NCBI GenBank assembly: GCA_016788585.1
Contig: JAEURP010000002.1
Coordinates: 1 to 64,000 of the forward strand
Direction of reading: 5' to 3'
Source of the DNA: Chthonomonas sp.
GTDB lineage: Bacteria > Armatimonadota > Fimbriimonadia > Fimbriimonadales > Fimbriimonadaceae
DNA length: 64,000 nt
The notes under the pieces were generated by a model. That model was not told the DNA's origin, searched no databases, and saw only the letters and a program-made list of their open reading frames with translations. The position numbers were made by a program, and so were the translations under genes. This document shows positions 16,974-26,304 of the stretch, one piece after another (positions within the stretch are counted from its first letter, which is position 1; each line of letters begins with the position of its first letter).

Positions 16974-18257
16974 TCACTCATCTACATTGCCGAAGTTTGA
17001 AATGACGACATCTATATCAGCCGCGTCAACTTCCGTACTTCCATCAACATCGGCGTCATTATCGCCAACCGCGCCAAAATCCGCGATCGCCGCATCGATA
17101 TCAGCGGCATCTACTTCGCCCGAATGATCGATATCGCCATTCTGAAGCACAATTTCCAAGTCCTCGATCGGTCCCTCATCCAGATCCACAGATTCTGATT
17201 GTTTCAAACCTGCTCGCATGTCAAACTTCAGAGTCACCCATCCTTCCGCGGTCGGGCTCACCCCAAAATTTCCGGAGGAGTCGAGTGTATCAGTTAGCGT
17301 TTCGATCAATTCGTCATCTTGCCAGACCTCGACGGTCACCTCGACGCCATTAAGAGATCCACTGAAATCATTAAGTGTTATCGTGCCCGATACTGTGGGA
17401 GAGGGCTGGCCAACCTGCATTACGGCATTCTCAGCGCTCCAATGAAGTCCATCACCATCGTACAGTCCGCCAATAACCCCCAAGTTCCCGTAGTACATTC
17501 CGGCTGGGCTGCTGCCCCACTGCCATTTTGAGTGGAGGTCCGTCCGACTCTGTCCAGGAAGAATAGTCTTGCCAAACCAGTCTCCAAGAAAGTCAAGAAA
17601 CGTCAATTGATATTCTGGAATTGCCCCAGGATAACTTATCCCAAACCCAGCGACATACCATGAAGATGTTACGATGGGCAGAGCACCGTTGTTGGTCAGA
17701 GTTACTGAGGCTTCCGTTTGATCAAGCGTTTGAAGTAACGGGTTTGAGAAGCTCGCAACAAGTTGAACATCGAATCCCTGAACCACATGTAGCTGAAAAT
17801 CGATCAGAGCCAACGAGTCGTTTGCCGTTGGAGTATCTCCTCCAGAAATCGCAACCTGAAAATCATACACTCCAGGTGCAACCGGTCCGGCGAACTCACC
17901 GATGCGGTTTACCAATGCACCGAAGTACCAGGTCAGATTTCCGACAAGTTCATCGCCAAGCACATAATCTCCCTGCCCCCAGTTGCCGTTCGTAAATCCG
18001 TAGTAACTGAAGTGTTGGTTAAGGTCGATGTCGCTGTCCCAATTGGTTCCGGGGAGCACCTCGACGTTGTTAATGTAGAGGGGATCCTCCTCAGCGCTCC
18101 GCTCCAGCACCACGCCAAAGTTCGTGCTCGAATAGCTGATGTTTGATGTGTCGATAGGAGCCGAGTGAATCGTGCCGTTGAACGGCGTGAGGACGTATGG
18201 GTAGGCCGATGTGCCGAGGGCAAAGCCCATCGCCGAAAGTAGGCATTTGAGTCGCAT
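16974..18257 (-). CDS. Secreted protein with a C-terminal dockerin-like tandem Asp-rich module
   Basis: A 427-residue protein with a short signal peptide (MRLKCLLSAMGFALGTSAYP). The body of about 340 residues is beta-rich with many Gly, Trp and Asn and is not recognised. The last 55 residues hold two calcium-loop-like repeats: NGDIDHSGEVDAADID...FG and DVDGSTEVDAADIDVVISNFG. These resemble dockerin or thrombospondin-3 type loops. The same tail is found on three other proteins in this window. The gene is divergent from a winged-helix/TPR regulator across a perfect palindrome. Function unknown. Confidence 0.82.
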   Translation of the reverse strand: MRLKCLLSAMGFALGTSAYPYVLTPFNGTIHSAPIDTSNISYSSTNFGVVLERSAEEDPLYINNVEVLPGTNWDSDIDLNQHFSYYGFTNGNWGQGDYVLGDELVGNLTWYFGALVNRIGEFAGPVAPGVYDFQVAISGGDTPTANDSLALIDFQLHVVQGFDVQLVASFSNPLLQTLDQTEASVTLTNNGALPIVTSSWYVAGFGISYPGAIPEYQLTFLDFLGDWFGKTILPGQSRTDLHSKWQWGSSPAGMYYGNLGVIGGLYDGDGLHWSAENAVMQVGQPSPTVSGTITLNDFSGSLNGVEVTVEVWQDDELIETLTDTLDSSGNFGVSPTAEGWVTLKFDMRAGLKQSESVDLDEGPIEDLEIVLQNGDIDHSGEVDAADIDAAIADFGAVGDNDADVDGSTEVDAADIDVVISNFGNVDE

Positions 18258-18283
18258 AGGACAATAATAGTCTTTTGTTTCGT

Positions 18284-18306
18284 GACATATGCGTGACGCA
18301 TATGTC
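18284..18306. promoter_or_regulatory. Perfect 23-bp palindromic operator between divergent genes
   Basis: GACATATGCGT (18284-18294), a central G, then ACGCATATGTC (18296-18306): two perfect 11-base arms. It lies 26 bases upstream of the dockerin-like protein start and 11 bases upstream of the regulator ATG. The half-site is related to the arm at the imuB promoter (GACATRTG core). This position is typical of an autoregulatory operator, probably bound by the adjacent regulator, but that is inferred. Confidence 0.68.
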
Positions 18307-18317
18307 TTAATTACGCC

Positions 18318-19634
18318 ATGGGCGACATTTGGATGGCCGGCAAGTTAGAGGTCAAACCCATTGGTGGTGTTGCGCTGGCCGCACCGCCCACTAGGGTGTG
18401 TGCTGTCATGTTGGTGCTCCTTGCCGAGCGATACCCAGGATGGGTTTCGCGCAGGGAACTCGGCGATGCTCTTCATTCTGAAAGCCCCCTGTCCAAAAGG
18501 AACACCGCCGTTCGGCAAACTCTGGCTCGGCTCAAGCGTTGGCTTCCCAAGGATAGCGTCGTAATCGAGAGGGATAGCATCCGCCTGGCGAGGCCGTGGC
18601 GCATCTTGACCGGTGGCTCGACTGGTCTAGGCATCGCACCGGGGATCGAGCATCCATGGATGGATGAATTCAGAAGACGCCATACACCAGAGGCGGTTGT
18701 CGAAGAACTTTCGCCGGAGGGGTTACTGTTCCAAACCGTCACAGAAGTAGCCAAAACGGACCGCGATGCCGCCAGAAGCATTCTTTGTGCAGCTCCTGAA
18801 ATCGCATTACTATTGCCGGCGCGCGACTTTGTTTGGGCGGTCGGAGCAACTCGTCCAAGTTCTCGCCATGAGCCCAATGCGATCGAGCACGATATGCTGA
18901 TTGCATGGGCCAGTTACTTGGCTGCCGATGTGTCCGAAGCGCTTCGATTGTACTTGCGCGCGTATTCCAATGCGGCAAAGCGTCACGACATCCCAAACAT
19001 GGCCAAAGCCAGCGCCCAAGCGATGTTCGCGCTATTAGAAATGGGTGATCTGGATTCCGCCGCAGAGTGGTTGGAGCGGTTGACCAAGGCGGACCGAGAG
19101 CAGTCCATGCATCTTCTAGTTTTGAACGCAAAGGCTGCGTTCTTTTGGAATAATCATTTGATATCGGAGGGTCTCGCTACCTTGCGCAGCGCTGATCGCT
19201 ATGCCAAAGTCGCGAGCCGCGTCGAGCAGCTCCACTATTTCTCCAACCTCGCCGTTCTCGAAGCTGAGGCTGGAGACGTCACGGAGGCGATGAACAGTAT
19301 CGAGCGTGCGCGAGCGCTCATCGCGGGTCCATGGGACCGCATCTTCCAATGGAATCTCGCGATTGCCGAAGCAGTGGTTCTCTCTCTAAAGGGGCTTGCC
19401 CCCCAGGCCGACGAGATTCTGGTTCAGGCAATCTCCGAATCGAGCCATCCCGAAACTTCGATTTCGTCTTGGTATCTCATCGAAACGCAAGCAGAGACCA
19501 GCGCTCGAAGTGGTAACTCGCTCCGCGCGCAAACGCTCTGGCGCTCGGTCGAATCGGAGCGCTATGCACGCGGCCTCGCCCTCACCCCAAGGTTGTTGGC
19601 AAAAAAGCAGAGAATCTTTACGGAAGGTCGATAG
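18318..19634 (+). CDS. Winged-helix / TPR transcriptional regulator (SARP/BTAD-like)
   Basis: A 438-residue protein. Residues about 20-95 match an OmpR-type winged helix as used in SARP regulators: a PPTRVCAVMLVLLAERYPG entry, VSRRELGDAL, then NTAVRQTLARLKRWLP as recognition helix, then DSIRLARP. Residues about 190-420 are all-helical with repeating Ala/Leu spacing typical of tetratricopeptide repeats. No Shine-Dalgarno precedes ATG 18318, which is only 11 bases from the palindrome, so leaderless expression is possible. It faces a secreted-protein gene and probably regulates it or itself. A signal-sensing domain is not evident. Confidence 0.78.
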   Translation: MGDIWMAGKLEVKPIGGVALAAPPTRVCAVMLVLLAERYPGWVSRRELGDALHSESPLSKRNTAVRQTLARLKRWLPKDSVVIERDSIRLARPWRILTGGSTGLGIAPGIEHPWMDEFRRRHTPEAVVEELSPEGLLFQTVTEVAKTDRDAARSILCAAPEIALLLPARDFVWAVGATRPSSRHEPNAIEHDMLIAWASYLAADVSEALRLYLRAYSNAAKRHDIPNMAKASAQAMFALLEMGDLDSAAEWLERLTKADREQSMHLLVLNAKAAFFWNNHLISEGLATLRSADRYAKVASRVEQLHYFSNLAVLEAEAGDVTEAMNSIERARALIAGPWDRIFQWNLAIAEAVVLSLKGLAPQADEILVQAISESSHPETSISSWYLIETQAETSARSGNSLRAQTLWRSVESERYARGLALTPRLLAKKQRIFTEGR

Positions 19635-19678
19635 GCCCTTCCACTTTTCCAACTAAAGCAAGTTAGAATGAGAGTGTC

Positions 19679-20410
19679 ATGAAGTCAGCAATGAAAGCGC
19701 TTTGGTTTGTTCCTGTTGTTCTCGCCATGAACGGTTGCGGAGGCGATCTAAATTTTGATAGCCGCTATGCGGCCATTTATCGATTCTCCTATGAGCGAGA
19801 TATTCCAACTGCTCGAGGCGATACGGTCTTTGGATACGCCGTTGTGGACGTCCAGGAAGATGGCGATGTCGAGTTCGTGATCGACGATGGTGATTACGGC
19901 CTCATCACGGGGGCTGGAGAGCTCGGTGAAGACGGGACGTTCACCGGAACTGCGACGCTGCCTGATCTTCCGCGCGGCGGCGGCACGATCACCGTCTCAG
20001 GCGAAGTCGAAGGATCAGGCGCCGATGCCAGCGTTAGCGGAACGATCAGTGGTCAATTCTCAGCGAATTTTGCTGGCGGCTACTACGAGGATCGTGACAT
20101 AAACGTGTTCGCCGGTGAATACACCGGATCGATGGCCGCCCCAGTCGACGCTAAGCTAATGCTCACCATCCATGAAGATGGCAGTATCGATGTGTTGGCC
20201 AACAACAAAGGTGGCGACTACATTGGAACTGGAACGATCACGCCCTTAGGCGAGGTGGTCTTCGACGCGGCAGGCAACGGTCAGCAGATGGACTTTACTG
20301 GGCGGTTCTTGTTCAAGGGTGACGGAGATTTCGCCTATGGAGCTGGTCAGTACGAAGCTTTTTCGCTTCGAAGCAATGTTGGCAACTGGAGCGTCGGCCC
20401 CGACGAGTAA
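19679..20410 (+). CDS. Lipoprotein of unknown function, beta-rich
   Basis: A 243-residue protein with a lipoprotein signal (hydrophobic core, lipobox ending MNGC at about residue 20). The mature part is acidic and rich in Gly and Asp, with alternating short strands (VDVQEDGDVEFVIDDGDYG; TATLPDLPRGGGTITVSGEV). It looks like an outer-membrane or surface beta-sandwich. Family not recognised. It starts 44 bases after the regulator and could be in the same transcript. Confidence 0.72.
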   Translation: MKSAMKALWFVPVVLAMNGCGGDLNFDSRYAAIYRFSYERDIPTARGDTVFGYAVVDVQEDGDVEFVIDDGDYGLITGAGELGEDGTFTGTATLPDLPRGGGTITVSGEVEGSGADASVSGTISGQFSANFAGGYYEDRDINVFAGEYTGSMAAPVDAKLMLTIHEDGSIDVLANNKGGDYIGTGTITPLGEVVFDAAGNGQQMDFTGRFLFKGDGDFAYGAGQYEAFSLRSNVGNWSVGPDE

Positions 20411-20551
20411 TCAAGCCTGACAACGAACGCGGATGGCGATTCGATTTGCATCGGTTTCGCCATTCGCGTCGTAAGAACTATTGGGTCTTCTACAGGAAAC
20501 GCAGGGTCGCAATGATGTGGCTGGAAGACCGACTTGGAAACGGATAACCAC

Positions 20552-21571
20552 ATGGCCCACGCACCACATAGCGCATCGAAGGAGCATCCAAAGCCCTTTC
20601 TTCACCAACTCATCACCGACCTCATCATCTTCGCGCCGCTGCTCGCGATTCCCGCGGCGATCGTAGACATGGTCATGCACCCGCCCGCAACCGCCGCCGG
20701 TTGGGCGATGTACCTCGGCACGGCGTTCCTCTTCACGCTCGTCGGTTGCAAGCTGCGCACGCTCGGCATCTCCCTCGGCTTTCACCGCCAGGGCACCCAC
20801 CCGTCCTACCAAGCCAAGCCTTGGCTACGCGGATTCTTCTTCATGCTCGGCGCGACTACCGCGCAGGGCAAGATGGTCAACTGGCTCTCCGACCATCACC
20901 ACCACCACATTCATTCCGACACCGACGAAGACCTCCACAGCCCGCTCCATGGCTTCTGGCATGCTTACATCGGCTGGTTGCGCGGCTTGCTCTTCAACCG
21001 ACACACCTATCCGCAGTTCGAGAAAGACAAGCAGGTCATGTTCTTCAGCAACACGTTCTTTGTGTGGTTGGGGCTTGGTCTTTTTGTCCCGGCGGTCGTC
21101 GGGCACTTCACGGGCTTCGGCTGGTATCGCGGCTTCCTCTATGGCGGCGCGCTGGGGATTTTCTTCGCCAATTACGTCACGTATTGGGTCAATGCCGGCT
21201 GCCACCAGTTCGGCAAGCGCGACTTCAACACCGAAGACGTCAGCACCAATTTCTGGCTCGATGGCTTCTGGGGGCACAAACTCAGCTGGGTCTTTGCCTA
21301 TCTCTCATGGGGCGAGACCAACCACAACAACCACCACGCCCGCTCGATCTCGGCCAATCACGGCATGTTCAAGGGCCAGTTCGATCCGTCGGCAAATCTG
21401 CTCAAGATCCTCGAAAAGCTCGGCCTCGTCTGGAACGTCCAGTGGACCTCTCAGGAACAAGCGTTTGAGCTCCAGAAAGAACTCTCCATGACCAAAGAAG
21501 AGCGCAAAGCCTACGCTCTCCAGAAGCATCGCGAGAAGCTTGAGCAAGAAAGAGAGCTGACTTCCGTCTAA
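20552..21571 (+). CDS. Fatty acid desaturase (acyl-CoA/acyl-lipid delta-9 type)
   Basis: Membrane di-iron desaturase that introduces a cis double bond into acyl chains and controls membrane fluidity. The 339-residue protein has the three histidine boxes: GFHRQGTH (HRxxxH), DHHHHHIHSDTDEDLHSP and ETNHNNHH. Hydrophobic segments lie near residues 25-45, 52-72, 85-105 and 155-210. The second box has a run of His instead of the usual HRxHH. ATG 20552 is used; an in-frame TTG at 20534 is possible. It is followed by a convergent nrdJ gene and a 42-bp repeat array. Confidence 0.92.
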   Translation: MAHAPHSASKEHPKPFLHQLITDLIIFAPLLAIPAAIVDMVMHPPATAAGWAMYLGTAFLFTLVGCKLRTLGISLGFHRQGTHPSYQAKPWLRGFFFMLGATTAQGKMVNWLSDHHHHHIHSDTDEDLHSPLHGFWHAYIGWLRGLLFNRHTYPQFEKDKQVMFFSNTFFVWLGLGLFVPAVVGHFTGFGWYRGFLYGGALGIFFANYVTYWVNAGCHQFGKRDFNTEDVSTNFWLDGFWGHKLSWVFAYLSWGETNHNNHHARSISANHGMFKGQFDPSANLLKILEKLGLVWNVQWTSQEQAFELQKELSMTKEERKAYALQKHREKLEQERELTSV

Positions 21572-21600
21572 TAATTTCGGAATAAGCGATCGCCCTTTCC

Positions 21601-21815
21601 GCGACCAGTTTCTTGAGAAGAGGGCCGTCGAGCCGACTTTTATGATCCAGTTTGTGAGAAAAAGGGCCGTCAAGCTGATTTTTTTGATCTAGCTTGTGAG
21701 AAATAGGGCCGTCGAGCCGACTTTTATGATCCAGTTTGCGAGAAAAAGGGCCGTCGAGCTGACTTTTATGATCCACTTTGTCAGAAACAGGGCCGTCAAG
21801 CTGACTTTGTTGATG
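21601..21815. repeat. 42-bp tandem repeat array, five copies, between convergent genes
   Basis: Five repeats phased exactly 42 bases apart start with GGGCCGTC at 21622, 21664, 21706, 21748 and 21790, with a partial unit before the first and a short last one. Each contains GGGCCGTCRAGC, a GACTTTTATGATC block and a TTTGTGAGAAA block, about 80-90 percent conserved. On the minus strand the units would read as 14-residue (LDGPFSHKLDHK) repeats, each made of two 7-residue halves. The whole stretch 21572-21892 between the desaturase and nrdJ holds this array and nothing else recognised. Confidence 0.9.
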
Positions 21816-21892
21816 CCAAAAATCTGAGAACAGGCAGGAATGCTGGACCAAAACAACTGAGGCAAGGGCACCTGCCTCCACCGATGGCCTCC

Positions 21893-24800
21893 TTAACTGC
21901 ACCCGCTCGTGCTGCCGCAGGTGTTGCACTTCAGGCAAACGCCGTTCCTCACCAACGTAAACGCGCCGCACTCGGTGCAGGGGTCGCCTTCGTAGCCCTT
22001 GATCCTCGCCTCGCGCTGCTGATCCGACAGGGTGCGCGTCGCGCCTCGGGTAGCGGGCAGCGGGTCTCGGGTCTCGGGCCGCTTCGCAGCGGGCGCTCCC
22101 CCAATGCCAAGTGGGCCGACCACATTGGTTGGCGCATCATCTCGAGCCTCGTCCGCCGAAGCGGCATCAAACAGCCCCCGATTAAATCCATTCGCCTCGT
22201 GCTCATCGCGTGCCGCTCCGGGCACCGCGCCTTCGATCTCGTCGCCTTCTTCCTCGTCATCAAAGTCGGGAAGCTGCGCCGGATTGCCGGTTGTATCCGA
22301 CCGCAGATCCTCTGGCTTCACTTGAACAAGGTCGTTGCGACCCAGATAGCTAAACGCGAGCTCGCGGAAGATGAAGTCGATGACCGACGTGCTCATCTTG
22401 ATATTCTCGTGACCAGTGACCGGGCCGTTGGGCTCGAAGCGAGTGAAGACGAACGCCTCCACAAACTCCTCAAGCGGAACGCCATATTGCAAACCGAGCG
22501 AGATCGCAATCGCGAAGCAGTTCATGAGCGAGCGATACGCCGCGCCCTCGCGGTGCATATCAATGAAGAGCTCGCCAAGTGTGCCGTCCTCATATTCGCC
22601 GGTGCGCACGTAAACCTTGTGGCCGCCAATGCGCGCCTTTTGCGTATAACCCTTGCGTCGCGCCGGCATCATGCGGCGCTTGGCGAGATAGCGATAGACG
22701 AGCTTGGTCGCGACTCTTTCGATCTGCTCGTGCTGGCTCAGGTCGAGCGTTTCGGCATCAACTGAGGCCTCCAAGATCGCCGCCGCCGCGTCATCGGTGC
22801 TCGCGTTTAGCGGCTGAGACAACTTCGAACCATCGCGATACAACGCATTCGCCTTGATACCAAGCTTCCAGCTCTGCATATAGGCCGTCTCGACGTCCTC
22901 GACCGTCGCGTGCGCCGGAAGGTTGATCGTCTTGCTGATCGCGCCCGAGAGGAAAGGCTGAGCGGCCGCCATCATGTGGATGTGGCCCATGTATTGAATG
23001 TAGCGCTGGCCCTTCTTGCCGCACTTGTTGGCGCAGTCGAACACCGAATAGTGCTCTAGCTTCAGATGCGGAGCACCTTCGATGGTCATCGTGCCGCAGA
23101 CATAGTCATTCGCATCGGCGATCTCTTGCTTGCTGAACCCAAGCGCTTCGAGCATGTTAAAGCTCCAATCATTGAGTTGGTCATCGCTGAACCCAAGGAA
23201 ATCGCGGCAGAAGTCTTCGCCCAGTGTGAACTTGTTGAAGACAAACTGAATCTCAAACGCGCCCTCAAGGCCCTTCTCAATCTTCTCCAGCGCCTCGGGT
23301 GTGAAGCCCTTAGCCGCAAGCGTCTCATGGTTCACTCCTGGCGCATTGCGCAGCGTGCCAGAGCCGACGCAGTAGTTCACGATGTCCTCGATCTGCTCGG
23401 GGTTGTAGCCGAGTTTGGCCAGCGCGGGCGGAACCGACTGGTTGACGATCTTGAAATACCCACCACCGGCGAGCTTCTTGAACTTCACCAAAGCAAAGTC
23501 AGGCTCGACGCCGGTCGTATCGCAGTCCATGATCAGGCCGATCGTGCCGGTCGGCGCAAGTACCGTGACTTGCGCATTGCGATAGCCATGCGCTTCGCCA
23601 AGATCAACCGCCTTATCCCAAGCTTCGCGAGCAGCCTTCAACAAATCCGTCGGACACTCGTCGGGATCGATGCCAATCGGCGTAATGCTCAGGCCTTCGT
23701 AATCGCTCGCCGGCGCATTGTAAGCTGCGCGGCGATGGTTGCGCATCACGCGCAACATCGAATCCTTGCTCTTGCCAAACGAAGCAAACGGGCCATGCTC
23801 ACGCGCCATGTCGGCGCTCGTCGCATAGCTCTGCCCACCAAGAATCGCAGTCAACGCACCAGCGATCGCGAAGCCCTGCGGGCTGTCGTAAGGAATCGCC
23901 ATCTGCATCAGCAGCGCGCCGAGATTGGCATAGCCCAGACCTAAAGTTCGGAAGTCGTAGCTAAGCTGCGCGATCTCCTTGCTCGGGAACTGCGCCATGA
24001 GCACGCTGATCTCAAGAACGATCGTCCAGAGGTTGATCGCATGCTCGTAAGCCTTGATATCGAATTCGCCGGTCTCCTTATCATAAAGCGTGATCAGGTT
24101 GATGCTGGCGAGGTTGCAGGCCGTGTCGTCGAGGAACATGTACTCGCTGCACGGGTTGCTGGCATTGATCGGGCCGCTCTCCGGGCAGGTGTGCCACTCG
24201 TTGATCGTCGTGTCGTACTGTGTGCCGGGGTCGGCGCTTTGCCAAGCGGCTTCGCAGACTTGCTCCCAAAGATCGCGTGCGCGCATCGTCTTGACGGCCT
24301 CGCCATTGGTGCGCGAGGTGAGCTGCCATTCGCCGTCGTTCTCGACAGCCTCCAGGAACGCATTGCTTAGGCGAATGCTGTTGTTGCTGTTCTGCCCGGC
24401 GACCGTGACATAGGCTTCGCTCTCGTAGCCGGTGTCGAATACAGGGAAGTCGATGCTCGTGACGCCATTGCCGGCGAGCTGAATCGCGCGCTGAATGTAG
24501 TTCGGGCTGATCGCGTCGAGCTTGGCTTCCGCGATCGCGAGGCGGAGTTCCGGATTGCTGCGCGGGTCGGTGTTGGGCTTGTTCTGCGCCTGTTGCTCGT
24601 CGTTGCGAGTACCGGTCCAGCAGGCTTTCACGACCGCATTGCAGTGCCGATTGTTGAGGACCGAGCCGGTGACCAGCGCCGCTACCTTCTGCTCTTCCTT
24701 CACCTTCCAGTTCACGAATTGCTCGATATCTGGATGGTCAACATCGAGGCAGACCATCTTGGCCGCGCGGCGCGTGGTGCCGCCGCTCTTGATCGCGCCC

Positions 24801-25543
24801 GCGCTTCGATCGCCAACGCGAAGGAAGCTCATCAGACCGCTGCTTCGACCGCCGCCGCTCAGCTTCTCGTTCGCGCCGCGGAGCTTGCTAAAGTTGGTTC
24901 CGACGCCGCTGCCGTACTTGAAAATGCGAGCCTCGCGCGTCCAGAGATCCATGATGCCGCCTTCGTTAACGAGATCATCCTTGACGCTCAAGATAAAGCA
25001 AGCGTGGGGCTGCGGCCGCTCGTAAGCATTGACGCTACGGTTCAGCTTCTTGGTTTTGGGGTCGACATAGTGGTGGCCCTGCGAGGTGCCGGTGATGCCA
25101 TAGGCATAGTGGAGGCCGGTGTTGAACCACTGCGGGCTGTTCGGCGCGGCGACCTGCATCGCCAGCATGCGAACGAGTTCGTCATAGAAAGCCTGCGCGT
25201 CGTCCTTCGTGTCGAAGTAGCCAAATTGCTCGCCCCAATGTCGCCAGCAACCGGCGAGGCGGTGAAAGACCTGGCGGCTGTCGGTTTCGTGGTCTTTGGA
25301 TTGGTCGCCATATATGCTGGGGTGGCCCTTTTCATTAGAGGGATCTTTAAGGCCTGCCTTTCGGAAGTATTTCTGAGCAAGGATATCGGTCGCGACTTGG
25401 CTCCAATGGCTCGGCACCATGACGTTCTCCATCAGGAACACGGTGCTGCCGTCGGGATTGCGAATCTCGCTCTTTCGCGCTTCAAACTCGATTCCGGCAT
25501 AGGCATCCTGGCCGGCGGTGGTGAAAACCCTCTTAATCTTCAT
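21893..25543 (-). CDS. nrdJ: Adenosylcobalamin-dependent ribonucleoside-diphosphate reductase
   Basis: Reduces ribonucleotides to deoxyribonucleotides with a radical generated from vitamin B12, independent of oxygen. The 1216-residue class II enzyme has the active-site region [19 protein letters not shown] near residue 460, a substrate-binding [21 protein letters not shown] stretch near 670, and a C-terminal zinc-ribbon tail CTECGAF...[17 protein letters not shown] 25543 opens 30 bases after nrdR, so nrdR-nrdJ form an operon. Length and tail are normal for large NrdJ. No class I or III genes occur in the window. Confidence 0.96.
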   Translation of the reverse strand: MKIKRVFTTAGQDAYAGIEFEARKSEIRNPDGSTVFLMENVMVPSHWSQVATDILAQKYFRKAGLKDPSNEKGHPSIYGDQSKDHETDSRQVFHRLAGCWRHWGEQFGYFDTKDDAQAFYDELVRMLAMQVAAPNSPQWFNTGLHYAYGITGTSQGHHYVDPKTKKLNRSVNAYERPQPHACFILSVKDDLVNEGGIMDLWTREARIFKYGSGVGTNFSKLRGANEKLSGGGRSSGLMSFLRVGDRSAGAIKSGGTTRRAAKMVCLDVDHPDIEQFVNWKVKEEQKVAALVTGSVLNNRHCNAVVKACWTGTRNDEQQAQNKPNTDPRSNPELRLAIAEAKLDAISPNYIQRAIQLAGNGVTSIDFPVFDTGYESEAYVTVAGQNSNNSIRLSNAFLEAVENDGEWQLTSRTNGEAVKTMRARDLWEQVCEAAWQSADPGTQYDTTINEWHTCPESGPINASNPCSEYMFLDDTACNLASINLITLYDKETGEFDIKAYEHAINLWTIVLEISVLMAQFPSKEIAQLSYDFRTLGLGYANLGALLMQMAIPYDSPQGFAIAGALTAILGGQSYATSADMAREHGPFASFGKSKDSMLRVMRNHRRAAYNAPASDYEGLSITPIGIDPDECPTDLLKAAREAWDKAVDLGEAHGYRNAQVTVLAPTGTIGLIMDCDTTGVEPDFALVKFKKLAGGGYFKIVNQSVPPALAKLGYNPEQIEDIVNYCVGSGTLRNAPGVNHETLAAKGFTPEALEKIEKGLEGAFEIQFVFNKFTLGEDFCRDFLGFSDDQLNDWSFNMLEALGFSKQEIADANDYVCGTMTIEGAPHLKLEHYSVFDCANKCGKKGQRYIQYMGHIHMMAAAQPFLSGAISKTINLPAHATVEDVETAYMQSWKLGIKANALYRDGSKLSQPLNASTDDAAAAILEASVDAETLDLSQHEQIERVATKLVYRYLAKRRMMPARRKGYTQKARIGGHKVYVRTGEYEDGTLGELFIDMHREGAAYRSLMNCFAIAISLGLQYGVPLEEFVEAFVFTRFEPNGPVTGHENIKMSTSVIDFIFRELAFSYLGRNDLVQVKPEDLRSDTTGNPAQLPDFDDEEEGDEIEGAVPGAARDEHEANGFNRGLFDAASADEARDDAPTNVVGPLGIGGAPAAKRPETRDPLPATRGATRTLSDQQREARIKGYEGDPCTECGAFTLVRNGVCLKCNTCGSTSGCS

Positions 25544-25573
25544 CTTGCTTTCCTTGCTTTAGTATACAAACTT

Positions 25574-26047
25574 CTACGTTAATATGCGCTCTCTGCGCGA
25601 CTTTTTGATTTGATCGACAATCTTGCTGAACTCGGCTGGGGTTTCGAACTGCTCGTAAACGCTGGCGAACCGAACATAGGCGACCTCGTCCACATCGAGG
25701 AGACGCTCCATGACCATACGGCCAATTTGGGCCGCTGGAATTTCGAGTTCGCCATCATCCATAAGGCTTCTTTCGATTCCCTCCGCGAGTTCCAGGAGCC
25801 GGGTGTGATCCACCGGCCTCTTTCGGCAAGCAACAATGGCGCCCCGCAGGACTTTCTCTCGTGAGAATTCCTCTCTCGAACCATCTCGCTTGACGAGGAA
25901 GAGACGCGGCTTTTCCGGCTCCTCGAACGTCGTAAATCTACGATTGCAAGAAGCGCATTCGCGACGACGTCGTATCGCATGCCCTTCCTTGGCGTCCCGC
26001 GAGTCGAGCACTTTCTGCTCCTCGCCGCCGCAGTACGGACAAATCAA
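25574..26047 (-). CDS. nrdR: Transcriptional repressor NrdR
   Basis: Zinc-ribbon/ATP-cone repressor of ribonucleotide reductase genes. The 157-residue product has CPYCG...CNRRFTTFE (zinc ribbon, residues 3-35), then RDGSREEFSREKVLRG starting the ATP cone. The start is TTG 26047: a strong GAGGGG site (26053-26058) lies five bases before it. It gives MICPYCGG, which matches the usual MxCPxC beginning of NrdR. An in-frame TTG at 26062 would add five residues. The gene precedes nrdJ and has NrdR-type boxes upstream, so autoregulation is likely. Confidence 0.95.
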   Translation of the reverse strand: MICPYCGGEEQKVLDSRDAKEGHAIRRRRECASCNRRFTTFEEPEKPRLFLVKRDGSREEFSREKVLRGAIVACRKRPVDHTRLLELAEGIERSLMDDGELEIPAAQIGRMVMERLLDVDEVAYVRFASVYEQFETPAEFSKIVDQIKKSRRERILT

Positions 26048-26061
26048 TTCAACCCCTCGCA

Positions 26062-26138
26062 ATACAACATCTTGTATCGCGACATTATGGACGACACAAG
26101 ATGTGGTTTGGATGCACTTTTTTCTTCACATCTTGTCC
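26062..26138. promoter_or_regulatory. Three NrdR-type operator boxes upstream of nrdR-nrdJ
   Basis: Three ACAAGATGT-core motifs: ATACAACATCTTGTAT (26062-26077; core on the minus strand 26067-26075), ACACAAGATGTGGT (26094-26107; core 26096-26104) and CACATCTTGTCC (26127-26138; core 26128-26136). Core-to-core spacing is 29 and 32 bases, about three helical turns, as known for paired NrdR boxes (consensus around ACACwATATmTwGTGT). They lie directly before nrdR. Repression by NrdR is an inference from family knowledge. Confidence 0.66.
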
Positions 26139-26249
26139 TACGCTTTTCCCTTGGTTTTGTCGGTGCTTTCCACCGGTTCTACACACTTTTTCCCCATTCA
26201 GAAAACCGCCTGTTTTTAGGGGCAGAATTGGTGACCGAAAACGCAACAC

Positions 26250-26284
26250 AAAAATCCCCCCTCCAGAAGCCTGGAGAGGGGAGA
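26250..26284 (-). terminator. Rho-independent terminator after the fibronectin-III-like gene
   Basis: CCCCTCCAG, loop AAGC, CTGGAGAGGGG (one bulged A). On the minus strand the hairpin is followed by ATTTTTGTG, a proper U-tract. It lies 21 bases after the stop of the gene at 26305-26946. Confidence 0.75.
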
Positions 26285-26304
26285 GTTAACGAGTTGTAGT
26301 AGCC

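Noticed and set aside
20701-21468. 255-codon frame inside the desaturase
   Set aside because: It is a shifted frame of the desaturase and is His/Arg-rich without a fold.
21402-21971. Minus-strand 189-codon frame over the 42-bp array
   Set aside because: It overlaps both flanking genes. A period divisible by three keeps the frame open regardless of coding.
23066-25582. Long plus-strand open frames of 290-330 codons opposite nrdJ
   Set aside because: They lie fully antisense to a strongly conserved gene. Their products are Arg/Ala/Leu-rich with no motif, as expected from codon bias in GC-rich DNA.
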